Assembly: GCA_036583965.1 (NCBI GenBank)
Contig: JAZBQD010000015.1
Coordinates: 25,952,310 to 26,016,309, forward strand
Direction: 5' to 3'
From: Prunella strophiata
Lineage: Eukaryota > Chordata > Aves > Passeriformes > Prunellidae
Length of the DNA stretch: 64,000 nucleotides
This document shows, one piece after another, positions 1 through 12,583 of this stretch (positions within the stretch are counted from its first letter, which is position 1; each line of letters opens with the position of its first letter). A model generated the notes under the pieces. That model made no database searches, was not told the origin of the DNA, and was given only the letters and a program-made list of their open reading frames with translations. The position numbers were made by a program, and so were the translations under genes.

Positions 1-985
1 TCCCTGGGGACTCTGTTCCAGTGTCCAAACACCCTCTGGGTGAAGAACCTTTTTCTAATATCCAAACTAAACCTCACCTGACTCATTAAATATGTGAACA
101 GTTTGAGGCTTTTCCCTTATGTCCTGCCCCTGGTCACCAGAGAGAAGAGATCAGTGCCTGCCCCTCCTCTGCCCCTCAAAAGGAAGTTGCAGACTGCAAT
201 GAGGTCTCCTCTCAAGTCTCCTCCAGGTCGAACAGACCTCCCTGCCTTCAAGGGAGTCAACAACTCCCTCCAGTTTTGTATCTGTAAACTTGCTCAGTGT
301 CCCTTCTAGTCCTGCATCCAGGTCATTTCTGAAGATGTTAAAGAACACAAGGCCTAAGGTGGAGCCCTGTGGAACCCCACTAGTGACAAGTCCCCAGTCT
401 GATGTCACCCCATTCCCTGCAACCCTTTGTGCCTGACCTGTGAGCCAGTTGCTCACCCATCACAGGATGTGTTTATCCAGCTGTGAGCTGGATATTTTAT
501 ACAGAAGGAGTCTGTGGGAGACAACATTGAAAGCTTTACTGAAATCCAAAAAGATCAACTGGCTTCCCTTGATCAACCAGGTGGGTTACCTTGTCATAAA
601 AGGGAATAAAGTTTGACAAGCAGGACTGTCCTCTCATGAAGCTGTGCTGGTTGGGGCCAATGATTGCATTGTCTTTCAGGTGTATTTCAATACCTCCCAA
701 AATAATCTTCTCCGTAACTTTACCAGGCACTGAAGGGAGACTGACAGGCCCTGGAGTGCCCAGGGTCCTCCTTCTTGCTGTTCTTGAAAATCAGCACAAC
801 ATTTGTCAGTTTCCAAGCAGCTGGGACCTTTCTGGATTTCTAAGACCACACAAAAAATCATCAAGAGAGGTTTTGTGATGATATCAGCCAGCTCTGTGGT
901 GATTCTTGGGTGAATCCCATCAGGTCCCTTAGCTTTGTAGCAATTCAGATGGAGCAGCAGATCCTGCAAAATTTTGAGGCTGTTA
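1..985 (-). mobile_element. CR1 LINE fragment, RT domain to 3' region, internally deleted
   Basis: This is a decayed non-LTR retrotransposon of the avian CR1 family, read on the minus strand. From right to left it gives an RT start resembling LLLHLNCYKAKGPDGIHPR (about 969-900), then GPNQHSFMRGQSCLSNFIPF (about 660-590), then the RT hallmark SGVPQGS (about 390-360). The catalytic FADD box reads FTDTKLEG, so an essential aspartate and a codon are lost. Right after VDSLEGRE (about 235) the sequence jumps to the CR1 3' region (gagacctcattgca and onward, minus strand), so most of the RT C-terminal part is deleted. Frames are broken several times. The 3' tail lies left of the window edge. The family call rests on remembered CR1 consensus motifs. 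Confidence 0.93.
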
Positions 986-2545
986 CTAGATCATATGCCA
1001 CAAGATGTACACAAAAAGATGTAGTCAGTGCTCCTGCCATCCACTATTCAAACAGAACTAAATTTCATCTGCATGTCTGTGATGATAGATTTCGTTATTT
1101 TCTAGAATAAACGTTACCTTTTGAAACCCCTGTTCTGTGCTCATTTTTTGTTTTGGTATTTTAACACATGTTAAAATACCACACACACCTCTCAATGCTT
1201 CAAAGGAGATTATTATGTAACAATGATTTTCACCTTTCCCTTCTCTACAGAGAAAATCAGCTGAATCTAACCATGAAGAGACAAGCAAATGTAAATATAA
1301 TCTGTAGCCTCTTAAGAAGTTTTGTTTTATTTCTCATCTGTTAGTACCTATCTCTTAAGTAAGCATCCATCAGAAACAGGCTGTTTTAGTGGCACTGCTC
1401 TGAGTAGCTCCAGCATAAAAACCAAGATCAGAAGCTCTGGGAAGACTCTTTGCACCATCTGCCATCAGCTTCAGTCCAAATAAAATCACCACTTCTTATT
1501 CTGTGATCACTCTGTGGACATCAGTGTGTATGTCAGCCTTCTCTAGCTTTATCCATTCCTGATTTATGACACAAAGGTGAGGAGGGAATGCACAGCACTA
1601 CACAAACCCTACCATCCAGTGCTGGACAATATTTATAGAAAGCAGCAGCTGCTGGTGCCCACAGAATCACAGTGGGAATGGGTATCTGATCGCAGGGGCA
1701 ATCCTCCTCTGAAGTAGCTTGGGCTGGAACAAGAAAGGGGTCATTTAAGCTGTTACAGAATCAAGGAAATGTTCTCACACAATTAGAAACTGTCTCAATT
1801 ACCCAGTACCAGCTAGCAGCTGAGAAGCAGTAAGATTCCTCTTAGCTCTAAGTGACTGTTTCAAAGGTAAGTAAAGCATGTTGTCTCAAACTACCTACAG
1901 TGGAGGTTTGAACTAATGTTTAATTTTGCCATGAAATGGACTGTGAGTGCTCAAAGAGCCACAAAACAGATGAGAAGCAGTTCAAAAAGCTGTTCAGGCC
2001 ATTTATCCTCTGTGCCTCTCAGCAGTCAGTTACTGTCTGCTGATTCAGAAGTAGGTGTGCGAAGTGCTACCCATATAAATGAATTTAATATGGGTAAACA
2101 TGTCAAGTCTATGACAAGTTTGGGATTAAGCTAATTATATAAGCACTGGAGATCCAGCCAAACTTTCACTGGAAAAATCCAGTTCACTCAACCTTTATTA
2201 ATCAGTCTTACATAATTTACATTCAGGAAACTTTAGCAAAAAAAACACGTGAATGAGATCTCTAGCAGAACACAGCCTAGTAAGGCCTAGAATAACTGAT
2301 ATTTTATAAAAGTTTTTAACAGCATAGCAAAAGTCACCATACCCATCTCCCCAGATTCATTTTTTTATGCAGTTATGTCTATCCCATTCAGCAGAAAGAG
2401 AAATGCCAAAAAGCAAATAAATAAATACATTCCAAAAGGAAAACCAAAATGAATTAGCCCTAAAGTTCCTAAAAAGCACACAACTTCATATAAGTGCTCT
2501 GTAGAGCAGTAAATGAAATATTTTGACAGAAATTACATAATGTTC
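986..2545. other. Unassigned non-coding stretch
   Basis: AT-rich sequence with no recognisable gene or repeat. Open frames of up to about 76 codons occur and none resembles a known protein. A moderately GC-richer patch near 1560-1740 is unexplained. Confidence 0.5.
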
Positions 2546-3345
2546 TGTGATGGGCTTACCTGGGCTGGCTGCCAAAAGTTCACCTACCTGCCCTCTCTCC
2601 CTACCTTCCCAAAAGGAAAGTAGGGAGAAAGAAGATGGAAAAGGTCATAGGTTGAGATAAAGACAAGAAGATAATTTACTACTGACTACCAACATGAACA
2701 AATCAGGCCTTTTCTTGGGGAAAAATTAATTTGATTTATTGCCAATTAAAAATGTATTTTAGTGGTGTGAACCAAAACTTAAAACAGCATTCCTTCAACC
2801 CCTCTCTCCTTCCTTTCCAGGCTCAACTTCATTTCTTCATTTTTGATTCCATAAATCCTACTTGAAGGGAGAATGGGAAATGGGATCCATCCATAACAGT
2901 TCTCCCTTGCTCCTTCTACCTGCTTTAGCATAAGCTGCAATCCTTTAGGACAAATCAAGACCAGCATGGACTCTCCATGGTCCTCAGTCCCTGCAAGAAA
3001 TATCCACCCATTCCAGCACAGGGTCCACTACAGGCTGCAGTGTAAGTATCTGCTCTGTTATGCCATCTCCATGGGCTTCTCTGGACAATCTCTGTTCTGC
3101 TGCCTGGGGAAATTCCTTCCCTTAATTGTTTTCTGGCCTTGGTGCTCACACTGTTATTTTTCACTTTTTTCCTTAGTCCTCATTGCTTGCTCTGCGTTTT
3201 GCTCTTACTTAAATGTATTTTCCTGGAGAAGCCCACAATGTCCCAGTTGTAACTGGCTGGGTGCAGCAAGGGTGTGACTTGCCCTTACAGAGGCTGCCCT
3301 TCAGTCCTCCTGCCAGTACCTGGGCACCAGCACCACAGTACACCA
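2546..3345 (-). mobile_element. Old avian ERV LTR, degraded (related to 32710 and 56759 copies)
   Basis: On the plus strand the segment opens with tgtgatgggcttacctgg and carries, in order, blocks shared with the long LTR at 56759-57768: a 'gttgagataaagacaag' block, a 'ggggaaaaattaatttgatt' block followed by 'tattgcc', a CT-rich block, 'tccatggtcctcagtccctgc', 'ccacccattccagcacaggg', and a 'ctcttacttaaatg' block. The same order is found in a common bird endogenous retrovirus LTR that I recognise but cannot name with certainty. I infer minus orientation because the TTAAAT promoter-like box and CCAAT-like sequence lie toward the right end when read in reverse. No clean target duplication is visible and the right edge is approximate. 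No internal retroviral genes are present. Confidence 0.65.
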
Positions 3346-3891
3346 TCACAGAATACTTATGGTTTCACCCCTACTCTTCACACCTCACAAGACCATAATC
3401 AGCATTCAAGTGTGTTCCAAAGTGGTTGATTTAAAGAAAAATACTGGCCACCTCCACCTCACAAAACACCCAAGTGATTGGTGGGTTAAGGTACTTTCAT
3501 GGCCTCATGAAGTTAATTTGCAGTTTGAGGGAAAAGAAGGGATTGAATCTGGAACTGCTCCGTGTTTTACTTGCTCTGCTGATCAACTGTCCCATTCAGA
3601 ACACAGAGAGACCACCTTCTCCAGTGACTGTGTCTTCATAAAGGTGCTTCTTTTTAAGTGTGTACAGGATAATCTGTGTTATTCTGCTGAAAGTTCAGGT
3701 GCTCTCAGACTTAAACGGGAGGGTTTTCTAAGACAGAAATCAGGCATCCATTGACCATATCAATGACCAAAACAAGTGGTCCAAATAAATATAAGAGAAC
3801 AAAGTTTTAAGTCATTCTTAATTAATCACTAAATCAATTAATAATTGCATCTAGACTGTGGTGAAAATGAAAAGTGTAAACATGGTTGTAG
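3346..3891. other. Unassigned stretch with a 131-codon open frame
   Basis: An open frame on the plus strand at 3359-3754 is among the longest outside repeats. The translation has no motif I recognise, no signal peptide and no clear splice-site framing, and it begins next to a decayed LTR. I treat it as chance. Confidence 0.4.
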
Positions 3892-4389
3892 TGTGATGCT
3901 GGTTTGGGTTTTGCCTTTTTTCCTTTATATTTTCTCTATATTCTTTGCACATACATTTGTAGCTTTGTAGCCTATTGTAAAAGTGGCAAGTTTTCCCAGT
4001 ACTTTTTCATGGTCTTTCCCCTAGGCAGAAAGCCAAAAGAAATTCCAAGCCCCAGGGGGAGCTTACAATGCCCCAGTGTTATCTTGGTTCTTCCTGGGAA
4101 CCAAGGCCAAGAACAATCCTTTGAGATACATTTTTACGAGCAAAGTACAGCCAGGGCTGAGGGGGGTACTCCAGAGAAAGGGCTTGACCTGGGGGGAGAA
4201 CTGCATCACCACTTGTCCTCCTAATTGGTGCTTTTCATCAGTAATGCTGGTTTCCTAAAACTTATAAATGTATGTACTCATCTCTGGAGCGAGTGGGCTT
4301 TTATGGACATCTTTCCATAACTGCCTCTGAAGGCCTTCAAGTAAAGATCCCCTTTTACGTCTTCACTATGATCTTGAGTTTCATTTCCA
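3892..4389 (+). mobile_element. Probable solo ERV LTR
   Basis: A segment of about 498 bp begins TGTGATGCTGG and ends TTTCCA, consistent with TG...CA LTR ends. It has the LTR order of signals on the plus strand: a TATA-like cttataaatg near 4260, then 'ctctggagcgagtgggctt', then an AGTAAA polyadenylation-like hexamer near 4340, then a short U5-like tail. A C/G-rich U3-like block around 4020-4220 contains the near-palindrome TTGGTTC-ttcctg-GGAACCAA. The flanks (ttgtag before, ggttag after) only partly match, so the target duplication is not proven. No retroviral coding sequence accompanies it. Confidence 0.5.
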
Positions 4390-4707
4390 GGTTAGGAAAA
4401 AGGCAACAGTGCCTATGAAAGATGATGGTCACCTTAATAATGGTTTGTTTAATCTCAACATCTTTGGTTTTTCATATTTTTTCAAGAAAAGCAGAACCCA
4501 GCTTCAGAAGACTTTCATTAATGAAAAGACCTCTGGTCTCACTTGTTCTATACATATGATATTAGGCAATGAGACAATTTATTTACTTATATGTCATGCA
4601 CTAAATATACTCTCAGTAGACCTATATGTATTTGGTCCTTGAACTTTTCTGACTCTCAATAGGTTGATTGCATTAGACCCCAACCACTGACTCTTTTAAG
4701 TGTTCAT

Positions 4708-4830
4708 TAAAATAAAAAGCTCCAAAAAACCCACAAACCTAAACAAGTCAACAAAAACCCAGAACACAAACAAACAAACAAAAAACTAAAGCAGAGCAAA
4801 ATAAAACAAAACAAAAAAACCCTCAAACAA
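4708..4830. repeat. A+C low-complexity tract with (CAAA)n
   Basis: About 120 bases composed almost only of A and C on the plus strand, with an imperfect CAAA microsatellite near 4766-4785 and AAAAC units near 4800-4820. The strand asymmetry is marked compared with neighbours. Confidence 0.85.
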
Positions 4831-7800
4831 TTATTTTTTATCAATTGAATCAAAGTTTAAAAATTGAAAGTTTTAAGGTTGGAATACACAATGTTGGTGT
4901 AAGTGAAACATTTTTACTTCCATTATATATACCATTTGAAGACTATAATAGCCTGCTATGCAAATTAGTTTGTTTCTAAAAGCAGCAGGACAAAGGCTCT
5001 GATGTTTCCAGGTAATTTATGTGAATCTAGTAAGAAGATATAACAAGTGAACAACAACAACAAATAGTGAGAGTGCCAGCTCTTTCACAGGAAAGAAATG
5101 ATAGTTTTACTTGAAAAATATCTAGTTTTCAATAAATATAAATATAATCAATCCAAAAGCAAGAAAGTAGATATTCTGCATATGCAATACATGTTTTATA
5201 TGTGAGTAAAGAAATAATCAGTTGTTGGGTAGAGCTGTTATTTTCTAAAATTCATCGTGTTACACATATTTAGAAGATGAAACACACTTTTTTACTTGGA
5301 TCAACACCAAATGTCAGTATCCAAATATAAAGGGGAAGAATGAGTTTTTAATTCTTGCTTGCTATTTCACGGAAAGATTGCTAATCAGATTAATAATGTC
5401 CTAAACAGAAAGCAGCAATGCACTATGTCATCACTGACAGGAGGTCTTTTAAAATCTTAGAACAGTGAGAATGCAAAAATCTAATAATGGTAATTTTTCA
5501 GTTTTGTGACAACCAGCTGAAATCTATGTTGCCATTTGTTTGATTTCTCTGGCAACCACAATCTGATATTTTATTATAACTAAACTCCTACTCTTTATTA
5601 CTTCCAGTTGCATTACACTAATATTCTCTTTGAAAGTAATGGAAATTCTTTGAACATGGATCTAGCAGGCAAGGACTTAGCTGAAAGTAGAGGAAGCTGA
5701 AATTAAATATGTGAATTTTAAAATTTAATTAAAATAGAGAGACCAGTCTGACACTGAAACAAATTTGTTAAAGGGTATGAAAAGTGACTTAGCACTTTAG
5801 AGGAACACTGCAATCTCTTTAATAGAAAATATGTTCGGTGCAACCACTTGTTCTTGGCCTTGATGCTGAAATAGTAATACAAAAATACTGAGACTGTTTT
5901 ACATAGGAAGCTAGCCTAACATATTTAGGCTTAAGTAGCTCTCAAACAGAAATTACTCATCGTTGCACTTTCCATGGGGTTAATATTTGCCCACAAATAC
6001 TCTATCAGAAAAGTAGATCACCACATCTGACTTAGGATTTCTGTCATTATTCACAGAACAAACCACTGTGGCTTTTACTTCCATAAGTGGGTCTGCATAT
6101 GAGAGCAATTGTGCTGTATGCTCTCATGGAAACCAGCATACTCCAGGTAAATTTACAAGCTACAATTTGCATAATGAATGTGCAGGATCAGGTCTTTGAT
6201 GAGGAGGTTTTTTTTTGCTCTTTTTCTTTGCCATTTAATCACACTGATGAGAACTGAACAGGTGAGATTAATTCTAAGTGAAATCAATGGATTTGAATGA
6301 AGCATAAGATGTTGACAAATTCTCTAAGATATCCTCTGTGGTCCAGTATGTCCATTCTCTTCCCAATATTGACCAAAGTAAAAACAGGTCCCCACACAAA
6401 AATACATACTTAATCCTGTTACAGGTTGAGGAAGACAAAATTGTAAAAATGTCCAACAAAAATTTGCAGCCATTTCTAAATGATGACCAAATTCAGCAGA
6501 ATAGTTGTATTTTAGGCAGTTGTCTAATGCATCAAGATTATCCTGTGTTTTCTACCAAACCTTTTATGTTCCAATGTGTTGTACATACACTTCCTATAGA
6601 GTAAATAATTAGTCAACAAAACCAACATAAAATGAATGATTATGGAAATGAGAACATTTATATGATAAAAATGGCACTTGGGGAAATTCTAGTTTTTTTA
6701 TATATTGGGATGGCAAGAATTCCATGTCTGTCGCTACATATTTCAGTGGTTCCTTTTTTAAAAAAGGAGAAGACCCCTTCCACAGTTCTTAACATAACAA
6801 GGTGACCTAACATAGTATCAAAGGTAGAAAAGCTATTGAAAGAAAAATCTGATCAGAAAAGAATAGAAATGAAAGATGAACATTGGAACTGATAACAAAA
6901 CCTTTTTTCCCTCAAAGTGAAAGAGTCCCATTAAATTCTAGTTTTCAACCATTATGGAGATGAAACAAGAGAAAAAAAGAACCTGACATTTCAAATGATT
7001 TCCCACAACAAAACTCAAATTTCAACTGAATTAGAATGGCACTAGTAGTGCCTTTGCCACATCTCCTGTACCAAGAATTCAGGGGTAATAAGTCACATAA
7101 ATAATGATCTAGAAAATAGAATATTTAGGGAAAAAGATTCCACACTGCTTTACCTGTGAATTTATAACCTGAGCAAAAAAGACGACAAATATTTCTTGCT
7201 GAATATCCAAGACAGATGAAAGCACCTCAGCTCAAAACACAGAGATTTAAAACACTTTCAATGCTTAAGAATGAGGTTACCAACAATCAAGTCTTCAGTT
7301 TTTAAATTTAATGTTCCCAGGCATCTACAGCTGGTTTTTTAGCTTTAATATCACAGTGCAAATAAATACAAGTTTCAGCCATGAACACCTTCACAATTTG
7401 CAAATTATCATTACCTTTCATGTACACTGAGAAGCATAAATCCAGTAGACTACCTCAAACCACAGTGACTTGACTCCATTCCACACAAAATACCATTGCA
7501 GTTGCTTTCTTCAGCCATTCACTGCTGTCATTGCCCAGTTGATCACCACTTATAAAAAAGTCCTTTAATTCCATCCAGTTAATCCTGAACATGATAAAAT
7601 ACATCGAATTACAATATACCTCCAGAATAAAAGTCTCCAGACTTGAATAGGAAAAACAGTAAGTAAGAAGATTTTTCCTTTAATATGGTGTCTTTTCATT
7701 TATTCTTTGTGTCCAAAAAGAAAAAAAGGAAGTATTTTATTCATCATTACAATTCGTCTAGCTTCTGCTTCTGGCTCTTTTGCTTTCTTCAATTGATTCA

Positions 7801-8638
7801 TGCATCTTTTTTATTCAGTTCTTGTATGGGGACATGAAGGTACAAAAATTTATACACTTCTGGTCCTTTCTAAAATCAAGGATAAAGGAAGTTACAGGAA
7901 AACATATTCTTCCAATAAGCAGAGTGACAACAATTATTTCCTCAATTCCTAGCCCTCTGTTTGAAATGATCAAAAACTCTGTCTTGTTTCATTTCCCAAA
8001 TGTTGGTACAAACATTAAAGAAGACACAAAGAATCGAATTATTGATGTCTCCCTAGGGACCACCTCCAATTGACATGGAGACTGGTAAAATTATCCAAGA
8101 GAAAAGTAAGTACAAAAGACCACAAAGAATGGAATGGGAAAAAAAGATCAGAAAAAATACAGAGACAAACATGTAGAAATTCATTAATTTTACAAAGACA
8201 ATAATTTGAAATACTGAAAAAAAGGCCAATCATGTCCTTCACATTGAAAAAAAAAAATATTACTGCTAACAAAATATAATTCATCTCCAGTAAAATAGAC
8301 AAGTGAGAGAAAAGAAAGTCTCAGTCTGGGAAGAATGGAGATGATATTCAAATGAAATCTACAAACTTGTCATTGTTCAAGGTCCCACAAAATTCAACTT
8401 CTTCAGCAATACTTTTAAGAGATATTTAACTAAATATGTGTCTTTAAATTCTGTATGCATAGATACCTAGACTACCTTAAGAGGTATTAATAATTGCTTG
8501 AAAAAAGAAAGTGAAGAAAAGCACCAGATAGATAAGATTCAAATTCAACTGTTTTGTACATGAATGTGTGGGCTTATGATTTCTGTATAGAATTTGAAAT
8601 CAAGTAACTTCCTAATCAGGAAATGTTTGCTTCCTGAT

Positions 8639-8639
<1 letters not shown>

Positions 8640-8672
<33 letters not shown>
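8640..8672. repeat. Poly(A) run, 33 A
   Basis: Uninterrupted A33 on the plus strand. It is directly preceded by an inverted repeat (atcaggaa ... ttcctgat, 8-bp arms, 8-nt loop). It could be a simple mononucleotide repeat or the tail of a retrocopy, but no recognisable retrocopied gene lies upstream. Confidence 0.95.
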
Positions 8673-8674
<2 letters not shown>

Positions 8675-11600
8675 AATTTAGTAACAAGAGTAAGCTATTA
8701 CTTTTCTGTGTGCTGAGCTGGTTCAATATCCAAAGAAATATGTCTACAATAAAAATAATGTGGTGGTAAAACTGCTCCCAGAGTAATGAATACAATTCTG
8801 CATTTCTTATAAGACCATTTTCCTCTAAAAATGTATTATTATCAAACTGTTCAGTATTTAAATTTCATCTTAGCTGCAGAAGCATTTCACAGTGCAGATA
8901 AACTCAAACCTAAATACTCAATACTTCAAAACTGTTGACTTGAGGATTTTTCTTAGTTATCTTTATCTGTATTATGAATGCAAATCATCAAAGGAAACCA
9001 GAACATGCCTGAAGTACATGTATTTGTAAACAGAATTTGATAAGAAAATCTTGTTTATAATGTACGATTTACCATGTTAATTAGAGGAAACCTTATGTCA
9101 TTACAAATTTCCATCCAAACTAACATAATAGAAAGAGGACCAAATAAATACTACCTGTGTATGGATCAGGATGGTTTTTCAAAGAGCTCAATTCTGATAA
9201 CTTTCATTTAACTGCCAAATATGTGACCATCTTTTCAGAAAGCCTGTCTCCAACACTTCCTTCTGCCCTTTCCCAGTTAGAAGCTCCCTGGGGGAGCCAT
9301 TAAGGAGCTGTGATTTTTGTATAACACCCCACTCTCCATTGCTCACAGCAATAGCCACAATGTACTCATTTTTCCACACAAAGGAAAAATGGGTCCTCAT
9401 CCTGAAAATATCACATGTCCAGAGCAGATGTATGTCAAAAGTACACAGAAACTGGGGAAAAGACAAGAGGTGGAAGACAGTTTACACCACCTAATTGCAA
9501 TTTGTTTGGGACACTGGAACTGACAATCTAGGGTTCAGCTTCTGCTTTGCTCAGACTGGGTTAAGCCTAAAATTTGACTCTTCTAGACTTCTGATTTGCC
9601 AGTCATGCAACCATTCAAGGAGGTCTCACACAACACAGAGTGGATAACCTCAAAGGTAGTTCTTCCTTCCTACCAGAGACTTTCATGAGCCAGGAAAATG
9701 TTGTTTTCAGTGGAAAATATATACTGTTAACTCTCTCTTAGATGGAGCTGGAGAAGAAAGCTTCAGCTAGTCCTGATTGAAGCTCCTGCTTCCCAGCTGA
9801 ATCCAGAGCCCAAATTACAGCAGCTGTGGGTCGGGGTTTTTTTTGCATTTCCTAAAAGGCAGAACCAGTCAATAGTCACCATAGGCAATTCCATGTGTCT
9901 CCATTTAATAATTCATTCTCATCTCATCCATAAACTGATAACTAGCATCAAGGAATGCTCAGAAGCAGTTTACTCATTAGTCCTTCAGTCTACTGATTTT
10001 GAGGACAAAGCCTTCTAAAAGTGCACATGCCTGAACTGGCACTCATCATCAGACCAGCTGTGTCAATACAACACTTATAAGACTCTAGGGATGGTGACTG
10101 GCTTAATCCTTATTACAAGCTATTCCTTTTGCAGATTTCTTTTAACTTCAGTAATTTCAGTAACCTTGCTTACAATGGGATCCATACACAATTATACTAG
10201 CACAACTGAGTGAACAATGAAATGCAGTATGTGGCAAGAGCTTTTTAAATCAGCTTTGTCATCCAACTAGCATACTGAGAAATTCAGCTGTGACTCATCT
10301 TCCTTCTGAACAGCATATTAATGCTCAGCATCTCAGCACTTCTGATTGCAGGTCCCCCCCCCTACAGATCTGAAGTTCTACCTGAAGAGGCATTGTTAAA
10401 GATGGAAGTGTTACTACAGTGAGTGAACCTAGGGTGCCTGATGAATTTCAATCAGGACAAAACACCTAACTTCTTCATCTTATACCAATGAGTAAACCTA
10501 AAATTGCAAGTCTGTAAATATTTGTGATATTTAGTTGGACTTTTCCAGAAAACAGAACCCCATATGCCCTATAAAAGATCTTTCCATCTTAATTTGAGAA
10601 AGAGATGCCCAGTAATTATGGCTACAATACTGGTCATCACAGCATGATTCATCACTTGTTTAAAGGGTACAGGATTCCACCCTATCGCCTTAAAGTTCAT
10701 TTTTTGTCAAAGTACTATTTAACTACTTGGCATCAGCTACATAAGTACATGTAGCTGTTCTGCAGAATATATGCCAATATCAACCAATTGAAAAGAAGTC
10801 ATTACAGTCTACTATCACTAGGTTAAATTAATTACTAGTGAGGAATTCAATAAAAACTAACTCTAATTTAGTACAGTATACTGTAATAATATTTTACATT
10901 TATACAGCACTTTACATTTGGCGTTTGACCAATTAGGCTGAGAGAGCCATGCTAAATCACAGCAGGCCCCTTGGAAAAAGGGCAGCAGCTAATCTGTCAA
11001 ATTATTCTACTTCACAGTGGGGAATTTCTCACAACAACAGTGGGCAAAGTCCTATTCTCACATCATGCAACAGACATTTTTCAGATTTTGAAGAAAAAAC
11101 AACATGACTCCAGAATTATATTGGTATCAATTCTCTTCAGTAGCCTCAGTATTTTATCCATTATGATGTTTCTTTTGTCTAAATACAGCCTAGAATGCCT
11201 AAAATAGGACTAAAATCCAAACTGTATGGCTCAAATTTGAAGGGACACTAAATACTTCAAACCTGTTTTTTTAAACTAGTTACACATCTCAAACAGAATA
11301 CGAAGACTTTTGTGGCTGGACTCTGTCACAGTTTTTTTAAAATCCCTCAAAAAGACTGTCTTCAAAAAAATATATCTGCTCCCACTTTTTCTTTATTTAA
11401 TCTTTGAGGCTTTTCCTATGCACTCAGCAAAAAGTAGCAAATTTTAGCCTCTAGTTATCAAAAGAAATTCATCCCTCAATCTCAATCTGTAGATGTGTGT
11501 TCACATTATATATATTTGACTGAGAAATGACAGTCAAGGTTTTAAGATCTGTCATTGCACAAAATAACGTGTTTTATCCTGTTACGGAATTGTCAAATGG

Positions 11601-12440
11601 TAAAGGTATTTGAGAAATTGTTTTGTCAACAAAGCATATTGTCTACCAGGAATATATGGAAGAAAATAAAAGAACCACCCCATTTCATTTTCCTTTCCTC
11701 CTTTTTTCTCCAAGTCACACAAGAACTCAATGAACTCAGTTAAATTGGAAAGAGCTAATTGCTATGGTCAGTAGACTGAAGCCACTGCAGGTGTGAGGTT
11801 TAATTGAAAGGCAGATGCACAAAGACAGCAGGTAGAGATGGAAATTAGGTTAGGAAAGGAACAGGACAAGGTGAATGCAGAAATCTGAAACCTAAATAAA
11901 ACCATACACATTTCAGCAGTGTTTTTCTGTGGTCCATTCATCGTAAATTAGGTCTAATGGTTTGTATTTGGGAAGAAGGTAATGATTTTGCAGTAGCTGT
12001 TCTCTAATAAATGCAATTATTCTTCTCCAGATATTCACCTTTTTTGGAAAAATAAATTACTTTTTCTTATGAGTATATTATCATTTAAAACTGCAGTTTG
12101 GCATACATAAAAGGGTATTTTTATTTGCCCCCTACATGAATTAATGATGTTATATGTTACGAGCTAAGCTTCCATCAGGAAATATATCCTATTGCTAACA
12201 TATTGTTAAAATTAATCATCTAAAAGGAAAGGCCAAGTGCTTCAATCACAACTACTTCTAAAAGCAATTTTACGGTGTATGTTTTCAGGGGAAAAAAGTT
12301 ATTATGTTAATAGGAAGATATGCAATCATAACATAATGAGATGCCTGGGGTTAACACTATTGTTGCAGCACTGCTGGGCCCTAGTGGTAGGACACATCTT
12401 GTACTGGGAGCCAAAAAACAACATTTGGCCAAGATTTTTG

Positions 12441-12583
12441 CAGAATCACAGAACGTGCTGAGTTGGAAAGGACTCACAAGGATCACTGAATCCAACTCCC
12501 AGCCCTGCACAGGAGACCCCAAGAGTCACACCATTGTGGCTGAGATTATTGTCCAAACTCTCTAAGCAGTCAGGCTTGTGCAG
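12441..12583 (-). mobile_element. CR1 3' terminal fragment
   Basis: The plus strand starts cagaatcacaga and continues gctgagttggaaaggactca and gatcactgaatccaactccc, the reverse complement of the standard avian CR1 3' end. 'gagacccc aagagtcacacc' and 'gcagtcaggcttgtg' follow. The fragment is strongly 5'-truncated, as is usual for CR1, and has no coding capacity. The GC-richer 12340-12440 sequence to its left is not explained. Confidence 0.9.

Larger units (their letters stand above)
4390..12440. other. AT-rich non-coding stretch
   Basis: Eight kilobases with no recognisable gene or dispersed repeat. It holds low-complexity tracts annotated separately (A+C tract at 4708-4830, A33 at 8640-8672) and a C9 run near 10354. 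Open frames are all below 100 codons and none resembles a protein family. Ancient repeats too decayed to see by eye are likely. Confidence 0.5.

Noticed and set aside
3359..3754. 131-codon open frame on the plus strand
   Set aside because: No recognisable domain, signal or family, and no splice context. The length is within chance for a 64-kb window.
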